Below are positions 11,200-25,541 of a stretch of DNA of 64,000 bases, one piece after another. The position numbers and the translations under genes are program-made. The stretch comes from Sipunculus nudus. Lineage: Eukaryota; Annelida; Sipuncula; Golfingiida; Sipunculidae. How positions within the stretch are numbered: position 1 is the stretch's first letter; the number at the start of each line of letters is the position of its first letter. The notes under the pieces were generated by a model, which ran no database searches, was not told where the DNA came from, and saw nothing but the letters and a program-made list of their open reading frames with translations. The stretch is from assembly GCA_026874595.1 (NCBI GenBank), contig CM049306.1, positions 88,427,142-88,491,141 on the forward strand, given 5' to 3'.

Positions 11200-13281
11200 T
11201 TCTTAAATGTGGTCACTTAAATGCATGGATTAACCTGGGAATATGGGCCGGATAAGTGAATGTAAACACTTATGGGAGCATCCCACAATAAGGAACCCCA
11301 CATGGCAAAGCCGCAAAGCCCACAAAGCAAGGCCGCAATGATTCGTCTCCTCCATGTTGTCAGGAATGTTTTCATGATGTTTGTCTGGGGAAGGGCACAT
11401 GTCCTACTCATTTTTTTAGTCCCCCTCATAATTTAAGTGAATAAATCGCAAAGGTTTCAACAAATATAAAAATTTTGAGATAATTCCATCACGCACATCG
11501 TTTTTAGTATCCTCATATTCTCTTCAATGATCTTTCATTTATCGATCTTGTGTCGAGAAATGTTAGGATATGGTATAATATGGTTAGTCAATGTTATAGT
11601 GTGCGGTTGAACCAAGGTACTAAACAACTTGGTTCCATAATGTATTGGGGAGCTAGTGAAGAAAACTTTTGTATTCCTGGAGGAGATTTTTTCCTCTGTG
11701 GCATTAGGAGGGTTTTTTTTCGGAGGAGATTTTTTTGAACGGGTGTCCTCTTAGGGGGATGCAAGGGGGGGGGGGGGGGGCTTTGCTGAACCTCTGACCG
11801 TACTCCGGTGGATCGTCCTCCTCACATTTTCTCAGCAAAGAACATGATTGTCTCAGTAACAAGTCCCTGTTCTCTATACATGGTAATTGGTGAAGAGTTT
11901 GTCACGTGAAGAGCCGGATTTATATATATGCTGGACGAGGTGCAGCACGACACCGCTTCATTTACTAGAAGGCTCTCGGGTTCCTGCCAAACCATAATCT
12001 TAAGTTGGAAAGTGACTGATTTAAACAGATTTTCTCTATAAGTGGGGTAAATGTTGAGACATGGTTTTGAATATTCTCTGTGAACATCTTCACTCCATTA
12101 ATGAAAAATATTTTTATTGATATTGAAATTACAGCACTATTTTACTCTCATAAAGGAAGCGTAACTGGCAGAAACCCCTATATTTAAAATTAATCATAAA
12201 GTTGTTTCAAATGCATATAAGACCGCATAAGTATATATCATTTTTTACCCGGTACTGAGCTATTCTTATAATTATATATGTTATAATAAAATTTATGAAA
12301 ATTATTTATGATATTCGTATTTATATGAAATTTTTAATTTTTGGTAATTTTAAATTTTTAAATGGTAAATCATTTTAAGCAACCATTATATAACAGCAAA
12401 CCACTAAATGGGCTAATATGAAACTACATGATAATATATCAAAGCCGCTTTCCTTTTGCTTTTCCTCTATCATATTTCTTTCTAACTTAAAAATGAATTT
12501 TTAAATTTTGATTCAACAAAAAATCTCAATTTTAAAAGTGATTGAAATCAATGTTTGTATTTAATGTGGTCCGTATTTTACATCTTGAGCATGAAATACA
12601 ACTGGAAACCGGAAACCTGCAAGTCTAGTCAATGGTCGTGAGGGAATAGAAAGACCTCTTTATTTTCATTCTGCATTTCACCTAAAATAACATCAGTCTA
12701 TCCTTCACGGTACAATTGACGTTAAATGCTAGTTCCCCCTCATTCCCTTGTTCTATGACCACTTCCACCGCCTTCATTTGCTAAGATCTCTAATGAGATT
12801 CCTGTAAGCAACCATGTCCTCGGCATTAGTGTGTTGTCACGGCCAGCCGCTCGTGCCGTCGGAGTTCTCCGTATAATTAACGATGGCAGGGGACCTTTAG
12901 AACAAGCGTCCGAATCATCAGCCTAAAGGCCTTAACAGCTGGCAAATTAAATAGCCAGCAATCGCATATTGGACCTTAACCTGGTAAACTAAAAGCCACA
13001 GGGAAAACGTCTATGTCTGAGCCCCATGAAAGATATGCTCGATGAAAAGAAGGCCAAAGGACTATGAATACTCGTATATCTTTAATTTGGAAGGTTGATA
13101 TATACCTATATATTATAGATTCTTACCCTTTTGATGATGTATGTAATACTGAAATGTGTATTTTAAACATATTCATCTCATGAATGTTAACCTATTCTTT
13201 GATGGTTTTGACTGCTTGACAGCCGACGGAGACCATCCGAATTCAGTATATTTTATTCAGGCTGTTATTATAGCCATTTAT

Positions 13282-13353
<72 letters not shown>

Positions 13354-14705
13354 ACAAAATACAATTGACAAAATCGAAGCAGACTTATTTTCGATAACAT
13401 GTCTAATGTTTTATAACTGCTTTAACTGTTCGCTTAGGTGATTACCAACACAACAATTCATGTTTCAGGAAGGCGAACCATTGTGTTTGAAGACAATACT
13501 TTCGGAAGTGTGTTCACACGTCATCCGGTTTTACGATGTCATATCATCGTCTGCTGCGAATCATATCACGTGTTCTTGGTTATGATAATACCAGGTGACA
13601 GGGTTTATCGGGTTGTTTATCCGACTTGTGACGTCATTACCTTTTTTATTTACGTCTACATCTTTTGAGAAGTACTGCAGTTGTCTGATTATCCAAAAAA
13701 TTATTCGTGAATGTTTCAGGATGGCGGAGAGAATGCTTTAGAACAGTGCTAAGTTCGATAACCATATCCCCGTCTCATTAGAACCATGCCACGTACAATC
13801 TGTTGATTGCTCGTGCGGACAGAAAATTTTTATCTGAAATTTATATGGATGTTGACGTCACATCTATTTTTTTTCCTTCGACAGATGGCGTCAATCGTTC
13901 TGATTTTATTGGTGGCCTTGGCATTCTGATAAGACTGACTAATCCTTCGCCAATCAGACATTTATCGAAAATTAGGTTTGTCCTATTTGGGATAATATTA
14001 TTGTTATTATGGCATGAAAACTATGGGAGCTTAATATTTCAGACTAAATATATTAAGTTATATCTCTTTATCTAGTTTTGAACCTGTAGATTGAAAAGAC
14101 TATATGACCAATGCTATCTTATCGCAGTTCATACTCATAAGGACACATACAACTGAAGAGCGACAAGCGACCGCATACCTCCACCAATATCATTGTTACC
14201 TAAACACCGATATAGACCTACCCAATATGCCGTAATATTAACCCGTATTCATCGGAGACGTATCATCACCAGAAATAAAACAAATATAACAATTAGTTTG
14301 ACTTATTCGTATCCAGTTCATAAATTTTACTAAAACTGGTAAAGATTTTTTTTTTGCGAAAATGCATTGTTAAGCAAGCATAAACCAAATGGATAGACAG
14401 AAAGTGTAGACACACGTGACCTTTGCAAGCTTCGTTGATGAAAGAAGGAACTCATTTTGGGATGGCGAACCAATTTGTTATAGCAAGATGTTTTTCACAC
14501 CTGATTATACGAGCCGTGTTTTTTTTAATTCTATGTCAGATATTCTTACCCAACACCATAGACTTTCCGCTGTATCCTGATTATGTATTTTATTGGTGAT
14601 GTCTGGGTCACAGCAGCCGACGGCGGCATCCGCATAAAACGTGAAGGTAATGGTGGGGGCTTTATACGACTATTCTGATATCAAAGATGATGTTTCATTC
14701 GACAT
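11200..14705. other. Non-coding DNA with a G tract and a TA tract
   Basis: Contains a poly-G run of about 19 near 11766-11780 and the TA tract at 13285. The short frames carry no recognisable domain. The 12820-13010 stretch (around ATAATTAACGATGG) is unusually complex for the region and could be conserved non-coding DNA. Confidence 0.45.
13285..13349. repeat. (TA)n microsatellite
   Basis: Pure TA run of about 65 bases. It creates a spurious Tyr-Ile frame and is not coding. Confidence 0.95.
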
Positions 14706-14709
14706 ACTT

Positions 14710-14985
14710 TGCCTTCCTGGTCTTTCAAGCTGATTCATTCTTGTAGCTTTTCTCAGCCCCTTGAGAAACATACAAACCAAGCAACCACACTTTATTCGCT
14801 CAAAAAATATTTTTTCCACAATTGCCTGCCGTATTTGGCAATTACCCATTCACTCCTGCCAGGAGAGACCACACCTCTTTAGCAAGGACTGTCTATGAGT
14901 CTCAGCGCGGAAGGAGGTCAGAACGGGACACGAACCCACAACCTTGCGGTCACAGATCCAGCGCCATAACCAATACACAACACTA
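14710..14985 (-). mobile_element. Second SINE-like family, copy 1
   Basis: The minus strand shows a tRNA-like head at the right end: TTGGTTATGGCGCTGGATC (box A-like) and GTGGGTTCGTGTCCC (box B-like) near 14930-14985. The body to the left shares ordered blocks (TTCCTGG, TTTCAAGC, the GTATTTG core, GCGCGGAA) with 19877-20050. Different in sequence from the family at 8043. Confidence 0.5.
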
Positions 14986-15565
14986 TATATGTAATGCTAA
15001 AGAAAACCATTACTTCAGTGCAAATGGCAGCCATGGACTTGCATGGTGACCTCGGATAGCCCAGATGGATTATAAACATTGTCTCATCCTCTACTTTATC
15101 TACTAAATGATAACAGGTATTTTGCCGAACAAATGTGTAACCTCAAAATATCCTCACTGTTCGATATTGTCATCTGTGAATTTATTGCTTTTTCCGTTTG
15201 ATGTACCAAATGAGTTAATCAAGAGGTAGTGCGTTTTTCCACATCCATTGATAGCTTATGGTAATGAGTAAAAAATCTTTCTTTTCAGGAATGAAATGAA
15301 ACTAATGGTATTTTGGCGTGAGACAAGACAACCCTTCAGTCTGCGTGGAAACGAGACACTCTTTACTTGCGAAGTAAACATCCTTGTCTGAAAAGTATAT
15401 ACAGTATTGAAGATTTTAGAGAGCAAGATAAGATTATAAAATTTACAACAGCTGTAATAAAGGCATAAATGTATATTTCCTTTTTATCTTTTAAATATTG
15501 TTCTCTGCCGCTATTTATCTAATCAATAATCAAAGTATGAACATCTTTAGAGTTCAATATAAAAC

Positions 15566-15800
15566 AGGGCAGTTTCACTCACTTACTCTCATTTGTCTAT
15601 CGCACCTGCCGGTCCTTGGTGTCTAATCATGCTCCCCCCCCCCCCCCCCCCAAAAAAAAGACGTACTCGTTTGTGAATGACACAGGGGCACAGCTTTCCC
15701 GTTGGGTCTGCAGTGAAAAATTTCACCTCTCCTCGGCTAAGATTTGAACTCACGATTTCCCGGCTTTGAGTAGTGTGCTCAGGACTTAAACCATAGATGT
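15566..15800 (-). mobile_element. tRNA-derived SINE, copy 2 (truncated)
   Basis: Shares with copy 1 the order of blocks TCATTTG, GCACCTGC, CTCGTTTGTGA, CCCGTTGG, GTGAAAAA, CCTCGGCT, GAACTCACGAT and GGCTTTGAGT. It lacks the tail region, has a poly-C expansion near 15632-15650, and its box A is degraded. Confidence 0.6.
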
Positions 15801-15999
15801 CATTAATATTTTCTGGCTTAGCAGCTGAACTGCTGTTCACATTATGCACATTCAGTATATATACGCGCATTATATCGTGTTTGATACACGTCTGTATAGG
15901 GAGGCAGAATTACACTTGATGTGGGTGCTTTCACGGATAAGTTATAGGTACTTCAGTTTTAGTTTCTTCAGCTTGTGGTGCGGGACCGTCTTGCAATGC

Positions 16000-18900
16000 A
16001 AGCACCCAACAAAAAGAACGACATAAACAACACCACAAAAAGAACGATATTTTATCATTACTAACGCCTTCTCATTCTGTTGATCAGTCGCATCAAGTGA
16101 AATATGATTCGCAATGTAATACATTCCAGCCGCCACTCAGCCATTGGTCATTATCTACGTGTTATCCATCACGATTGGCCACTAGATCTGAAATCTGTGG
16201 GGTCGTAAAGTGCGACGTACTGCACTCCTGGAGCAGACGCCGGCGTCCAAACACAAAGAAACACCTGTCCTAGCCGCCGGGATTCCCACCAGCAAAGATG
16301 ATATAACATGACACGGTCATCATATGTACACCAAAATAATGAGTTTGCGTTTCAACAGAATCTATATTTGATGCCACAACCGATCACACTGTATATAAGT
16401 GTTTTGTGACAGCATCTTGGGGAACAAACGGGATAACGCTTTAAAATCCCGTGTATTCCCAATAGTATTTTGGCTAAACAGGTGATTATCAGCAAATTCC
16501 TTACCTCTGAGCAATTGATTCATTTCATATTTCCCTAGTGTATATTATATTCCAAATTTGACCTTGAAACTTCAAGATCAAAGGTGTGCATTGCTAGTAA
16601 TTTTATAATGTACAGGTGTCAGTGTCCTTTCCTGATCAGACTATTTACTATGACGAGTGAACTTTTAGAGAGATACTATATCTATAGGGTTTTATTTAAA
16701 GCATATATGCTCTATATATGAAAAGTTGCATCGCTTTACCGAAAATGAAAAGTTACGTCGGTTTAATATGGGATATGTTCTTGATGCTAACAGGCCCGCG
16801 GAGTTTTACTTTGAAAGGACTGATTAATAAACTTAATATTTCATTTCATTTTGAGCAATAGATAAATAACTGACGCCGTACTGACGAGACAAATTTTTAC
16901 ATTACATCCAAATAAAAGTGAGGAAAAAAATGATGCAGAAAATACTTGCCTAAATAAGATAAAGGCCAGTATGCAATTCATGGAAATTAAATGTTGCAAA
17001 AATAAAATTCTACACGTCACCAAGAAAGGTCCAATAGAAATTAGATAATGCCCCCGGTTTCCTTGATTCTAGAGCCACTGTTGTATCACTCCATCAAATC
17101 TCAGATGCTTCCTGTACACAGTCTCATCAAGTACAACTAAACGACCAACGGGAGACATGACATACATAAACATACAACTTGAAATGAACATACCGAACCT
17201 AAGGGCGCCATGTGTCCAAAGTTGAAGAAGTTGTCTTATCCACTGTCAAAGAATTCGCTGTAAGGTGAACTTGCATGGCTAGATAACAAAGCCATTTCCG
17301 CCAGTAACTAATATCCATTACGCCAATAGGAGGTTATCGCATCCGCATTCGACCATCAAACTGAATGCACCCCATGGGGTTAAATTCATCAAACAGCCAC
17401 GAGCCTAGATTCAGTAAGTTCACACCTGAGAGAAACACTTAAACAATTCCATGGGAAAGGTAGATGTTGGTTATCAGTAGCAGTCATGCAACGGTGTTTG
17501 ACCAATGTTGATTGGGCGCCAATCAGCAATCTTCAAGAGATCACGTGGTTAATCCTGCTTGCCCTAGCTCTTTTGCATATAATAACAGGACACGATGTTA
17601 ATAAAGTAACATATGAAGTTTGCCTTAGAATGGGACTATTTATATAGTCTATTTACATATGGAACTAATTTATACCAACCTAGATATAAAGGTCTATATA
17701 TCATGATGTGCCTAATTTATCCAATTAACGTAATGTCTAACATTTAAAATAGTTGATAAAAACTATCCAGTGCTTCTTGTATACTCCAAAAAGAAATAGA
17801 AACTCAAAAGGACTTTTTGGGTTTGCCAGTTTTTCATGAAAATTTGTGTACACATTGACAACTTTCCAAAACGCAAACTATCATACATGACTGAGCTTTA
17901 CAATGGTGGTTTGTACAGAAATAAAAGCCACATTTGTGGGACAAAGCTTCCGTATGCTGTTTGGTGACACTCCTTCAAGTACTTGGGTCCTACTAATAAA
18001 CCAGTCAGCTATTCAGAAACCACTTTTATAGTGTAAACTTCGTTTTATAGGAAACGATTCTTAACAACATCACCTTCTCTTCGAGCCTTTCTAAGGACAT
18101 AGTTATGCAAACTGTCCATGTGCCATAACATGCCCCAATGATTTGACTTTATTCAGCGCAGTATGAATCAAGCGGTATTGTCATATGAAATCTGACCCGT
18201 TACAACGTTCAAACTTGTTGAATAACCATTGTGCAAGTAACTACTGTGCAAATGTGCAATATCGATCCATTACGGACTGACCACGACTTAGATCTGTCGT
18301 TTATATATGCTATCCCAGTATTTAGTTATTATCCCCTTGTATCCCCTTCATCACTATCATCAGCTCATCTGTGAAAACATAAAAATGAATGATAAAATTT
18401 TATTTCTGTGTTACAAAACTATATTTCCTTCCAAACTGTTGAAGATAAATAAAAAAGAAACAGTGAGAAAACCCAATAGTTAAGAATTTATTTTTTGGCG
18501 GGGGGGGGGACCGTGAATGTCGTATGACACTTACAAGGAGTCTAGTTCTCATTTGTTGATACAAAGATTGACATAGGGCGTCTATTCCAGACTTAAATTT
18601 AGAAAAGAAACGTACAATGCAATATTTCTAATGTGTTACATGTCTCGTTATGGTCGATCAGGAGAGGCGGACATTATGTCATTTGGTTCTTCTGTAGCTG
18701 GAAGCACTGACACGTGAGAATCCTCGCCGGGACTGTCAAGGATTCCAGGAAAATCAGAATGAAATATGATTAGTCCCCTGGCCAAACCCAGATGATGGAT
18801 GAATTGTGATGCGCGAGGATCCAATTACGGCCATGCTGCACGGCAAATTGGGCTGTCCAGTGCATTTGACACTGCTCTTTGCCCGGGTCTTCTGTATAAC

Positions 18901-19870
18901 TAATAACGTAATAAGCCTCCAGATTGGCCCCTGCTTAATTTTTAATGCCTCCACTGCGCCTGTAACATTTCATCTCTGTAGTCTATAATAGTTCACACCG
19001 CTGAAATCTTAACTTAATTCTAAAGCCCTGGGTGTTGGGTTAGAAATGTATCATCACTTCAAGTAACACTAAACCCTCGCTCTCCCTATCGAATCTAGCA
19101 GATTATTCAATATAACCTTTTGAAGTTATTTCATTCACTCAACTAGTTATGACAACCAGTTTATTTTTAGATAACATTCAAGAAGAATAAAAGATACTCC
19201 GGCAAGCAGGACCTGCCCTCAGATCTCACTCTTAACTTAAGGCCCGGCGTTCATTAAGTGAAAATGTAACAGATCTACATAGAACATGGCAGTTTCAGCT
19301 TCCTGAGAAGACCCTATTTGCGACCAATTTGCTAGACAAAAGCGTTGTCTTTATTAAGTCAGCAAAAGCTCATATCATTTTTTAAAATATATACATAATA
19401 CGTACACACATTTACACTTATTCGTGAGTGTAAATGTGAAGGTTGATTCAGAGGGGGTGAGGGGGTTCGCGTGTGCATGAGATGTGCTTTAAGATACTCT
19501 TTATATCAATGAACTAGGCCATTGGACATAACAAAAAACTTAGGAAAGACTTTTGGTGACCCGGAATAACTCAGAAAATGACATCATTAGACACTCCACG
19601 GCCGTTTTGAAAAGAGTGCCATTTAAGGGTAGCGGAAACATGTACGTACGGCATTATCTTTGGAAATGCAAACTACAACAATTAATAACCACTGAAATAC
19701 TGATGGAATTTAGGTATATTTTCATTACTATTATCATTCTGCAAATTTGTGAGTTAATCAAGTCATTACATATCTAAATATTATATAACTCGCTCATTAG
19801 AAAACAAATGTTGGGTTTGTAATCTGATTACACGACGGTGTCATTCAAGATCTCATCCGAAATAACACTG
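16000..19870. other. Non-coding DNA, no recognised gene
   Basis: No supportable coding region. The stretch 18740-18990 is of higher complexity, with several TAATA/TTAAT words and open frames on both strands but no domain; it looks more like conserved non-coding DNA than a gene. A G run lies near 18500. Confidence 0.45.
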
Positions 19871-19876
19871 TGCATT

Positions 19877-20050
19877 CCTGGTTTGTTTCAAGCTTTTCCT
19901 GAGCTGCCAGGGGAGCACACAAAACAAGCAGCCGTTACAGCTGCGAGAAGATTATTCGTTCTGTATTTGCCAGCGACCCGTAGGCATTAACCATACTATT
20001 CTGGTTGGAGAGGGCACACCCTTGTGGCAAACTTGTTCTTAGCGCGGAAA
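19877..20050 (-). mobile_element. Second SINE-like family, copy 2 (partial)
   Basis: Matches 14710-14890 in block order and orientation (CCTGGTTT, TTCAAGCTTTTC, AACAAGCAGCC, GTATTTGCCA, AGAGGGCACACC, TTCTTAGCGCGGAA). The tRNA-like head is missing. Confidence 0.45.
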
Positions 20051-20209
20051 GCTGTAACCATCACGCCTTTATTTGAAGGATTAAAATACATATGATCGAT
20101 AAATGTCATACAAGAGCGTTTAAAAAAGGAGAATTCAAGAAAAGACATTTAAGGCGCCTTTACAGAGAATAGAAACATTTGTGCCTCCCATGTACGACCA
20201 CAAAATTTA

Positions 20210-20640
20210 CCAGGTCGCCGTAGGAGGCTCAAAGAAGGCAGAATGGTTGCCTAGGTCGTTCAAAGGTTGCACCAGGAGTTCCAGACATCGCCATGGTCGC
20301 CGTGAGCTTTTGAACATGTTCAAAACAATCGCACAAAGGTCGCCGAGGAGGTAGGTTGCTCAATTGTGGGTCAAAGGAAGCAGAAGGGAGGCACAAGGCA
20401 TTGCCATGGTTTAGAATGAAGGCAGAGTGGTCGCGCTGGTTGCACAGGGGAAACAGAGGGGGATGCAGGCATGAAAATGCCCTAATACTGCATTTTAGGA
20501 GGTCCAAGGTACGCACAAGTCTCGCTGAAACAGTTATTGAACAATTACACAGAAACAGGATTTTCTGGGGTTAGGCGACCATTGAGCATATTGGTCATAT
20601 TTTGGTCGCTCAAAGATGACACAAAGGTTGCAGCCCTGAA
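20210..20640. repeat. Degenerate GGTCGC/GGTTGC-rich tandem repeat
   Basis: The words GGTCGC, GGTTGC, GGCACAA and CACAAAGGT recur irregularly about every 25-45 bases. The unit is too diverged to state a period. The purine-rich bias opens frames on both strands, which I do not take as genes. Confidence 0.5.
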
Positions 20641-20644
20641 TAAA

Positions 20645-21205
20645 GGGGTCTTAAGGTAAAGTGTGATCTGAACCGGACCAGATGCAGTGACTGAGATCCA
20701 AACAGCTGTGCAATATATTTCCTGGTAAACAACATATAATGTATTAAAATCCGCTTCACGGATGTAAAATTAATTACTATGAGCTGCCTTTCTTACGTTA
20801 AATGTATAACCGGTATAGGGAATCAAACTTGAGATAATAGTCTTAACATAATTATAGCATAGTTTTCTTGGTTTTTAAGAACAAAATGGTATGTCGTTAG
20901 GATGCAGGCAGTGAAGGGCTAAGGTGATATATGGACCTCGGAAGGAGATGTATTTGTGCTGATATAAACATAACAGACGAGCAGGTGTAGCCAAGCAAGA
21001 AAGACATTGTGTCTGAACTGTCTGACTTAAGGAAGGTTGTCTGTGGGTATTTTAAATTTTAATTAAAAGCTTTCTTCAAGAGGATTTTTGACTAGTCTGG
21101 ACATTTATTGACTGAAATCATCAACACAGGGTCTGCTGCCAGCAAGACCTTTGACCGAGGGAACACTGACCGATGGTCGGACCAAGTATGGCCGCTAAGA
21201 CGAGT
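20645..21205. other. Non-coding DNA, nothing recognised
   Basis: No frames with domain resemblance and no repeats I could pair with other places in the window. Confidence 0.4.
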
Positions 21206-21211
21206 TAGCAG

Positions 21212-21583
21212 TACACCGATACATAACGATACAAAGTCAAATATCGTAGTTGTATCGATATATCGATACGTTGACAATACTTGACCATCCATCAGAAAGT
21301 ATTACATTTAATAAGCCATAGGAACGGCCTAGCACGGCGAAACATCATTGAGTAGAAATGAGTTAATCGGCTTCTGATTGGCTAACCACTGTATGATCAA
21401 ACTACAGGAGCTGCTTTATTTTTCATTACTCATGATGCATGAAGGCAACGGCATGACGAACTTAAATAAGGAAGATCAATGACTGGGAGGACCGACACTA
21501 CTTTTATGTAGCGTATCGTGTAAAATATCGTGAGTGAAGTATCGCGGTGCTTATCGTATCTTTATCAAATAAATCGATACAAC
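21212..21583. mobile_element. MITE-like element with CGATAC/GTATCG ends, copy 1
   Basis: The left end carries several CGATAC words and the right end several GTATCG words, so the subterminal motifs are inverted, as in hAT-type MITEs. The interior (TTGACCATCC, AACATCAT, TGATCAAACTACAGGA, GATGCATGAAGGCAACG, CATGACGAACTTAAAT) is shared with 25845-26145. About 370 bp with no coding capacity. Confidence 0.55.
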
Positions 21584-21589
21584 CATAAT

Positions 21590-24500
21590 AGCTCAAGTCT
21601 CCAAGTCGGCCGGCGGAATGTATTGGTCATGTTTGTTCATTAGACAGAAACCGAATACACAAACATAAGACTCAGTTATCACGGGGAATTAAACCTCGGC
21701 CCAACTGATCTCCTCTAAGAAATTCTGTGTACCGTGATGACAGAGTTGCCGAACTATTCTGTATATATATTTACACACTTTTTAGGAACAGCTTAGTGAC
21801 GTCACAGCAATTACTACACGTGTTGTTGACAGGACTCTAACGCTGTCTCCTGCACCACCGTCTAAGCTACGTCACAAATTATTATAACATGAGCCGTCTA
21901 AAGCGCTCACCAACTTAACTCTTCTGTGTCTGAATATCCTATCCGTCAAATACATGCATGCATTTAGTTATCTTGGCAAAAATGTACACTGACATTTATA
22001 GCCAGCATGGAGGAGGGAGGAGGCGGGGAAAAAGATACCTGTGTATTTTATTATATAATCCCAGCCCGCCCACCGACACTTAAAAAAAGAGCGCTTCATT
22101 ACAAAATATGTGACACAGAGCAAGGTTTTCCTGGGAACAGTAATTAAACAAAGCCAGATGCAGCACAAATTTCATTTGAAAAGACATGAAAATAAATTTT
22201 CATTAAAGGAACCTTGCTCTATTTTATGTCACTGACGGCCCCCGTAAATATAAAGAAAGGCATGTCGGATGCGAAGCTGTCACACGCTTCTGGTTGTTAG
22301 TATTTGTCAAGGAAGGTTTGTGATGTTGCTGTTTAATGTTCCGTTACTTCACACGGTGATTATTTATTACAGGCATTATGATATCCAGTTTATTTGCGCT
22401 TTGTCTTATTATCACCAAAATTTCCTCGGATAAGTACAGAAAATATAATTACTTCTGAGATCCGTTAATTGGCGAAACGCTTAATGAAAAAGCAACATAA
22501 TTCGTATTTGAAGTAACATATTTCATATTAATACGCTTGATGCCAGAAAGATTACAAATAAAATACACACTTCAATCTTGCTGCTTTTAGCTGTGGTTCT
22601 TTTCAATACATGTAGAAACCTAATTAATTGCAGAGTAGCACTAGATGCACGGGAGCAAATTTAACGATTTTGGCTAACTAACAAAAATATAACAGATTTG
22701 TGTTTTATGGATAACGCCTGGGCTTTAGCGAGGCGATCAATCTTCTCCAACAGCTTTTTCCTGTTTTGTCACGAATCTGTAGTACCCTACATGGAGACGC
22801 CGCCTCGCTCTTGTTACCCGGCAATTCGTCTTCTTGTGATACTGAAAAGTTTTCCCTTACACACTTACGTACGCTGTGACATGCATGGAGGTCCGTTAGA
22901 CCTGATGCACAGGGCTAGAGGAAGATGAATCGTCCAGCGTAATCTCCAGTCGCGATGGGAGCACGTCAAGAAAATGGCAACTTAGATGCAAATGAGTGTC
23001 ATGCATCACTATGCGTGACGACAACTTTGCTTGTGTTGAGAATATCACAGCAACAAGCCCTCTAGTTATGTACTTAATCAATTAATATCTAATCATTATC
23101 TGTCACATGATATCGGGTCCTCTTTTTTCATATCGGAAGCTTTTTCTTCTGCTCAACTGCACCAGACTATTGTTTTTCCACAATTTTTTACAATAGGTCG
23201 CGCCTGAATGGTTCATATTAACCGCACAACAGTGTATTTTATTGAAAATGTGGCCATAAGAAATCCTACAGTAACATACATAACCGCTAGATTTAGTTAA
23301 GCTCAAACTTATATTAAAACTGTAGTAGGTGTAATTCAACTTACTTTGCAAACGTAAGTGTTCTATGTGGCTTCTATGAAAAGATATGATTTTGACCATC
23401 GACATAATCTGATCAGGTGAAATCCTGCGAGGTTTATCAGCCTCTGCCATCAATAAGGATATACCTACAGTATAACCCCTCAGAGATGATACTTTCAAAG
23501 CGTTCCTTGATGGTCATAAAAGATAGCGTCTTAGCGTATTGAGGCTCGCTGACATGTGAACATTGCTCGGTGTCAAGCTCTGCATTTAGGCTGATCTAAG
23601 ATGGCATAATATGATGGCGGGCTATGATTGCTTCTTTTTCGAGGCGGTCGTATCTTTCCGAGCTCTTATCTTCAGAGCTAATGAATTAACTGTGTCGTGC
23701 CGGTTGATAATAAGGCACAGACGTGCTTGCCCTTCTCCTCCCTTTTAAACGCCAATAAACCTTAGAGCCTTTGACGTCGGCCGGCGTCACGTGTCAACAT
23801 CTAGCAAAGAGACGACCGAGTGAGACCGACACCTTAACGCGCGGTCTTGGGTATTCGTTATTTTCTCTTTTTAGCCCAGGTTACAAGTGACTCGTTTTGA
23901 GCACCCGCCTTGTTTTTCTGTATTCCTTAGTGAAACATTTAGCAAGCTCCGACCTGTTGCCACTGTTTATTGTCCCGACAGTACACTCACAGCTTTATTT
24001 TCAACCTCGAGATGTTTCTCTGTACACGTTTCTAATACAAAGAAGGTGAAATTAATGTCCTGCCGAGAGGAACGTACATAGTTAACCCCTTGATATCCCT
24101 TAACACAAGTCCTTTTTTCAGAAGCTCGATCTGCCTCTGGTATAACCATGCAGTCTAAGCAGCACTGCAGGAATCGTGTCCTTGTTTGCATTTTGAAGAA
24201 AGCGTTTGAGCAGTGTTTTTATTTTCAGTATTTTTAAAGTAAGGTAATTTTCAATATTTATATGGTAACTTTGCAATCACCATAAGAAATGACACTACAT
24301 TAATGTGATTAAAAGATATTTCTATGGCAGGGCATGTGCTAATAAACATGGATCTATGTTCTATATCTAATGATCTATATTCATTTCAATTGTTAATATG
24401 TGAGTCTGTAAAAAAAGTTCAAATAGTCATCACTGATAAATAGAACGATTCCCTTTCAGTTATATTTCTGCATGTAAAAGTTAGGAACAATCCAGAAGTC

Positions 24501-24730
24501 TTTACGAGTAATTAAGAAATTAAGGCATATGTTTAGAGTTGAGGCAATGCAGAGTTGGGATCGAGTTCGGTCCTTCAGCTCCTAACAAAGCCACCAAACA
24601 CTAACCGTTGTGATCGACTTACGTCACTGAAAACACCTATTCAGCTTCAGCCGAAATAATATTAATTTGACATTGTCTGACATTGATACCATATAGGCAA
24701 GATACGACACGAAATCCTGGGTTTATGGCT
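21590..24730. other. Non-coding DNA, no recognised gene
   Basis: Short open frames only. 22030-22330 is a higher-complexity stretch with ATTAAT-type words and no coding signal. Frames at 23103-23498 (-) and nearby show no domain and no splice logic that I can defend. Confidence 0.4.
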
Positions 24731-24736
24731 TTCTAT

Positions 24737-25541
24737 TGTTACATGACCTAACATCAACGGATCACGTAGTCGTGACGAACATAAATTTTGTAATGGAGAA
24801 AAAAAAAAAAAAAAAAAAACAGATTCCGCAACACTAGGCAGCGTGAAATGTCTAGGGGAATGAATGAAGTAGTCAGTGTGTTTTGTTAACAATTAATTAT
24901 CATTTATTCTTAAAACAATCCTAACATTACAATACACTAAATCAATACAATATCACAGTATAAAAACAGTACAACAGCAAATCAATACAGTTACCCAGTA
25001 TAATAAATTAAGTGTACAGTACCTGGATACCACCACTGTCACAGCGGCAAACAGTCCTTTAAAGCATATAATCCAGATGAACAGTTCACATAAATCTTCT
25101 CAGAGAACAATTGTCCAATTCAATCACAAAATCAATCTGGTGTAATCCAAAAGTGAAATCCTGGCAGTGATCAAACTGAAGACTATATGAAATCCGTTAA
25201 AAATATCAAGAAGATCTATAACTGCTGCACTTATCGGAAAAGGTCCACAAACTGACACACACTCTTCCGTGTCCACTGGATTATAACAGTTTTCACCTCA
25301 AGCAGAGAACTTTCCATTTCCCGAACAATCTAAAGAAAAATACACGTGCACTTGAACATTTTAGACTAGCATTAGAGCGATTGCTGTGTTTACACTCCGC
25401 GAGAGTTCAACCAGTACGGATTTAACCGAGCGCTGTAGCATAGAAACGCCCAGTGCTTGAGCCAAACGCGAATCAGAACGTCAACAGCGCACAATAAAAG
25501 AGATATGTCAACAGCGCACAATAAAAGAGACCTCTGTAGCA
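24737..25541 (-). mobile_element. Solo LTR of the Gypsy family (805 bp)
   Basis: Starts TGTTAC and ends as a mutated GTAGCA. It shares with the LTRs at 33980, 48803, 53661 and 54420 the words ATCACGTAGTCGTGACGA, AACACTAGGCAGC, TGAAATGTCTAGGGGAA and CCACTGTCACAGC. It is flanked by CTAT on both sides (24733-24736 and 25542-25545), a 4-bp target-site duplication. No internal region is present. It carries an A20 run (about 24799-24818) and a 27-bp tandem duplication at 25480-25530. Confidence 0.85.

Noticed and set aside
13156-13350. Plus-strand frame ending in Tyr-Ile repeats
   Set aside because: It is a read-through of a TA microsatellite.
23103-23498. 131-codon minus-strand frame
   Set aside because: No recognisable domain, AT-rich codons and no splice or promoter support; a frame of this length is expected by chance in 64 kb.
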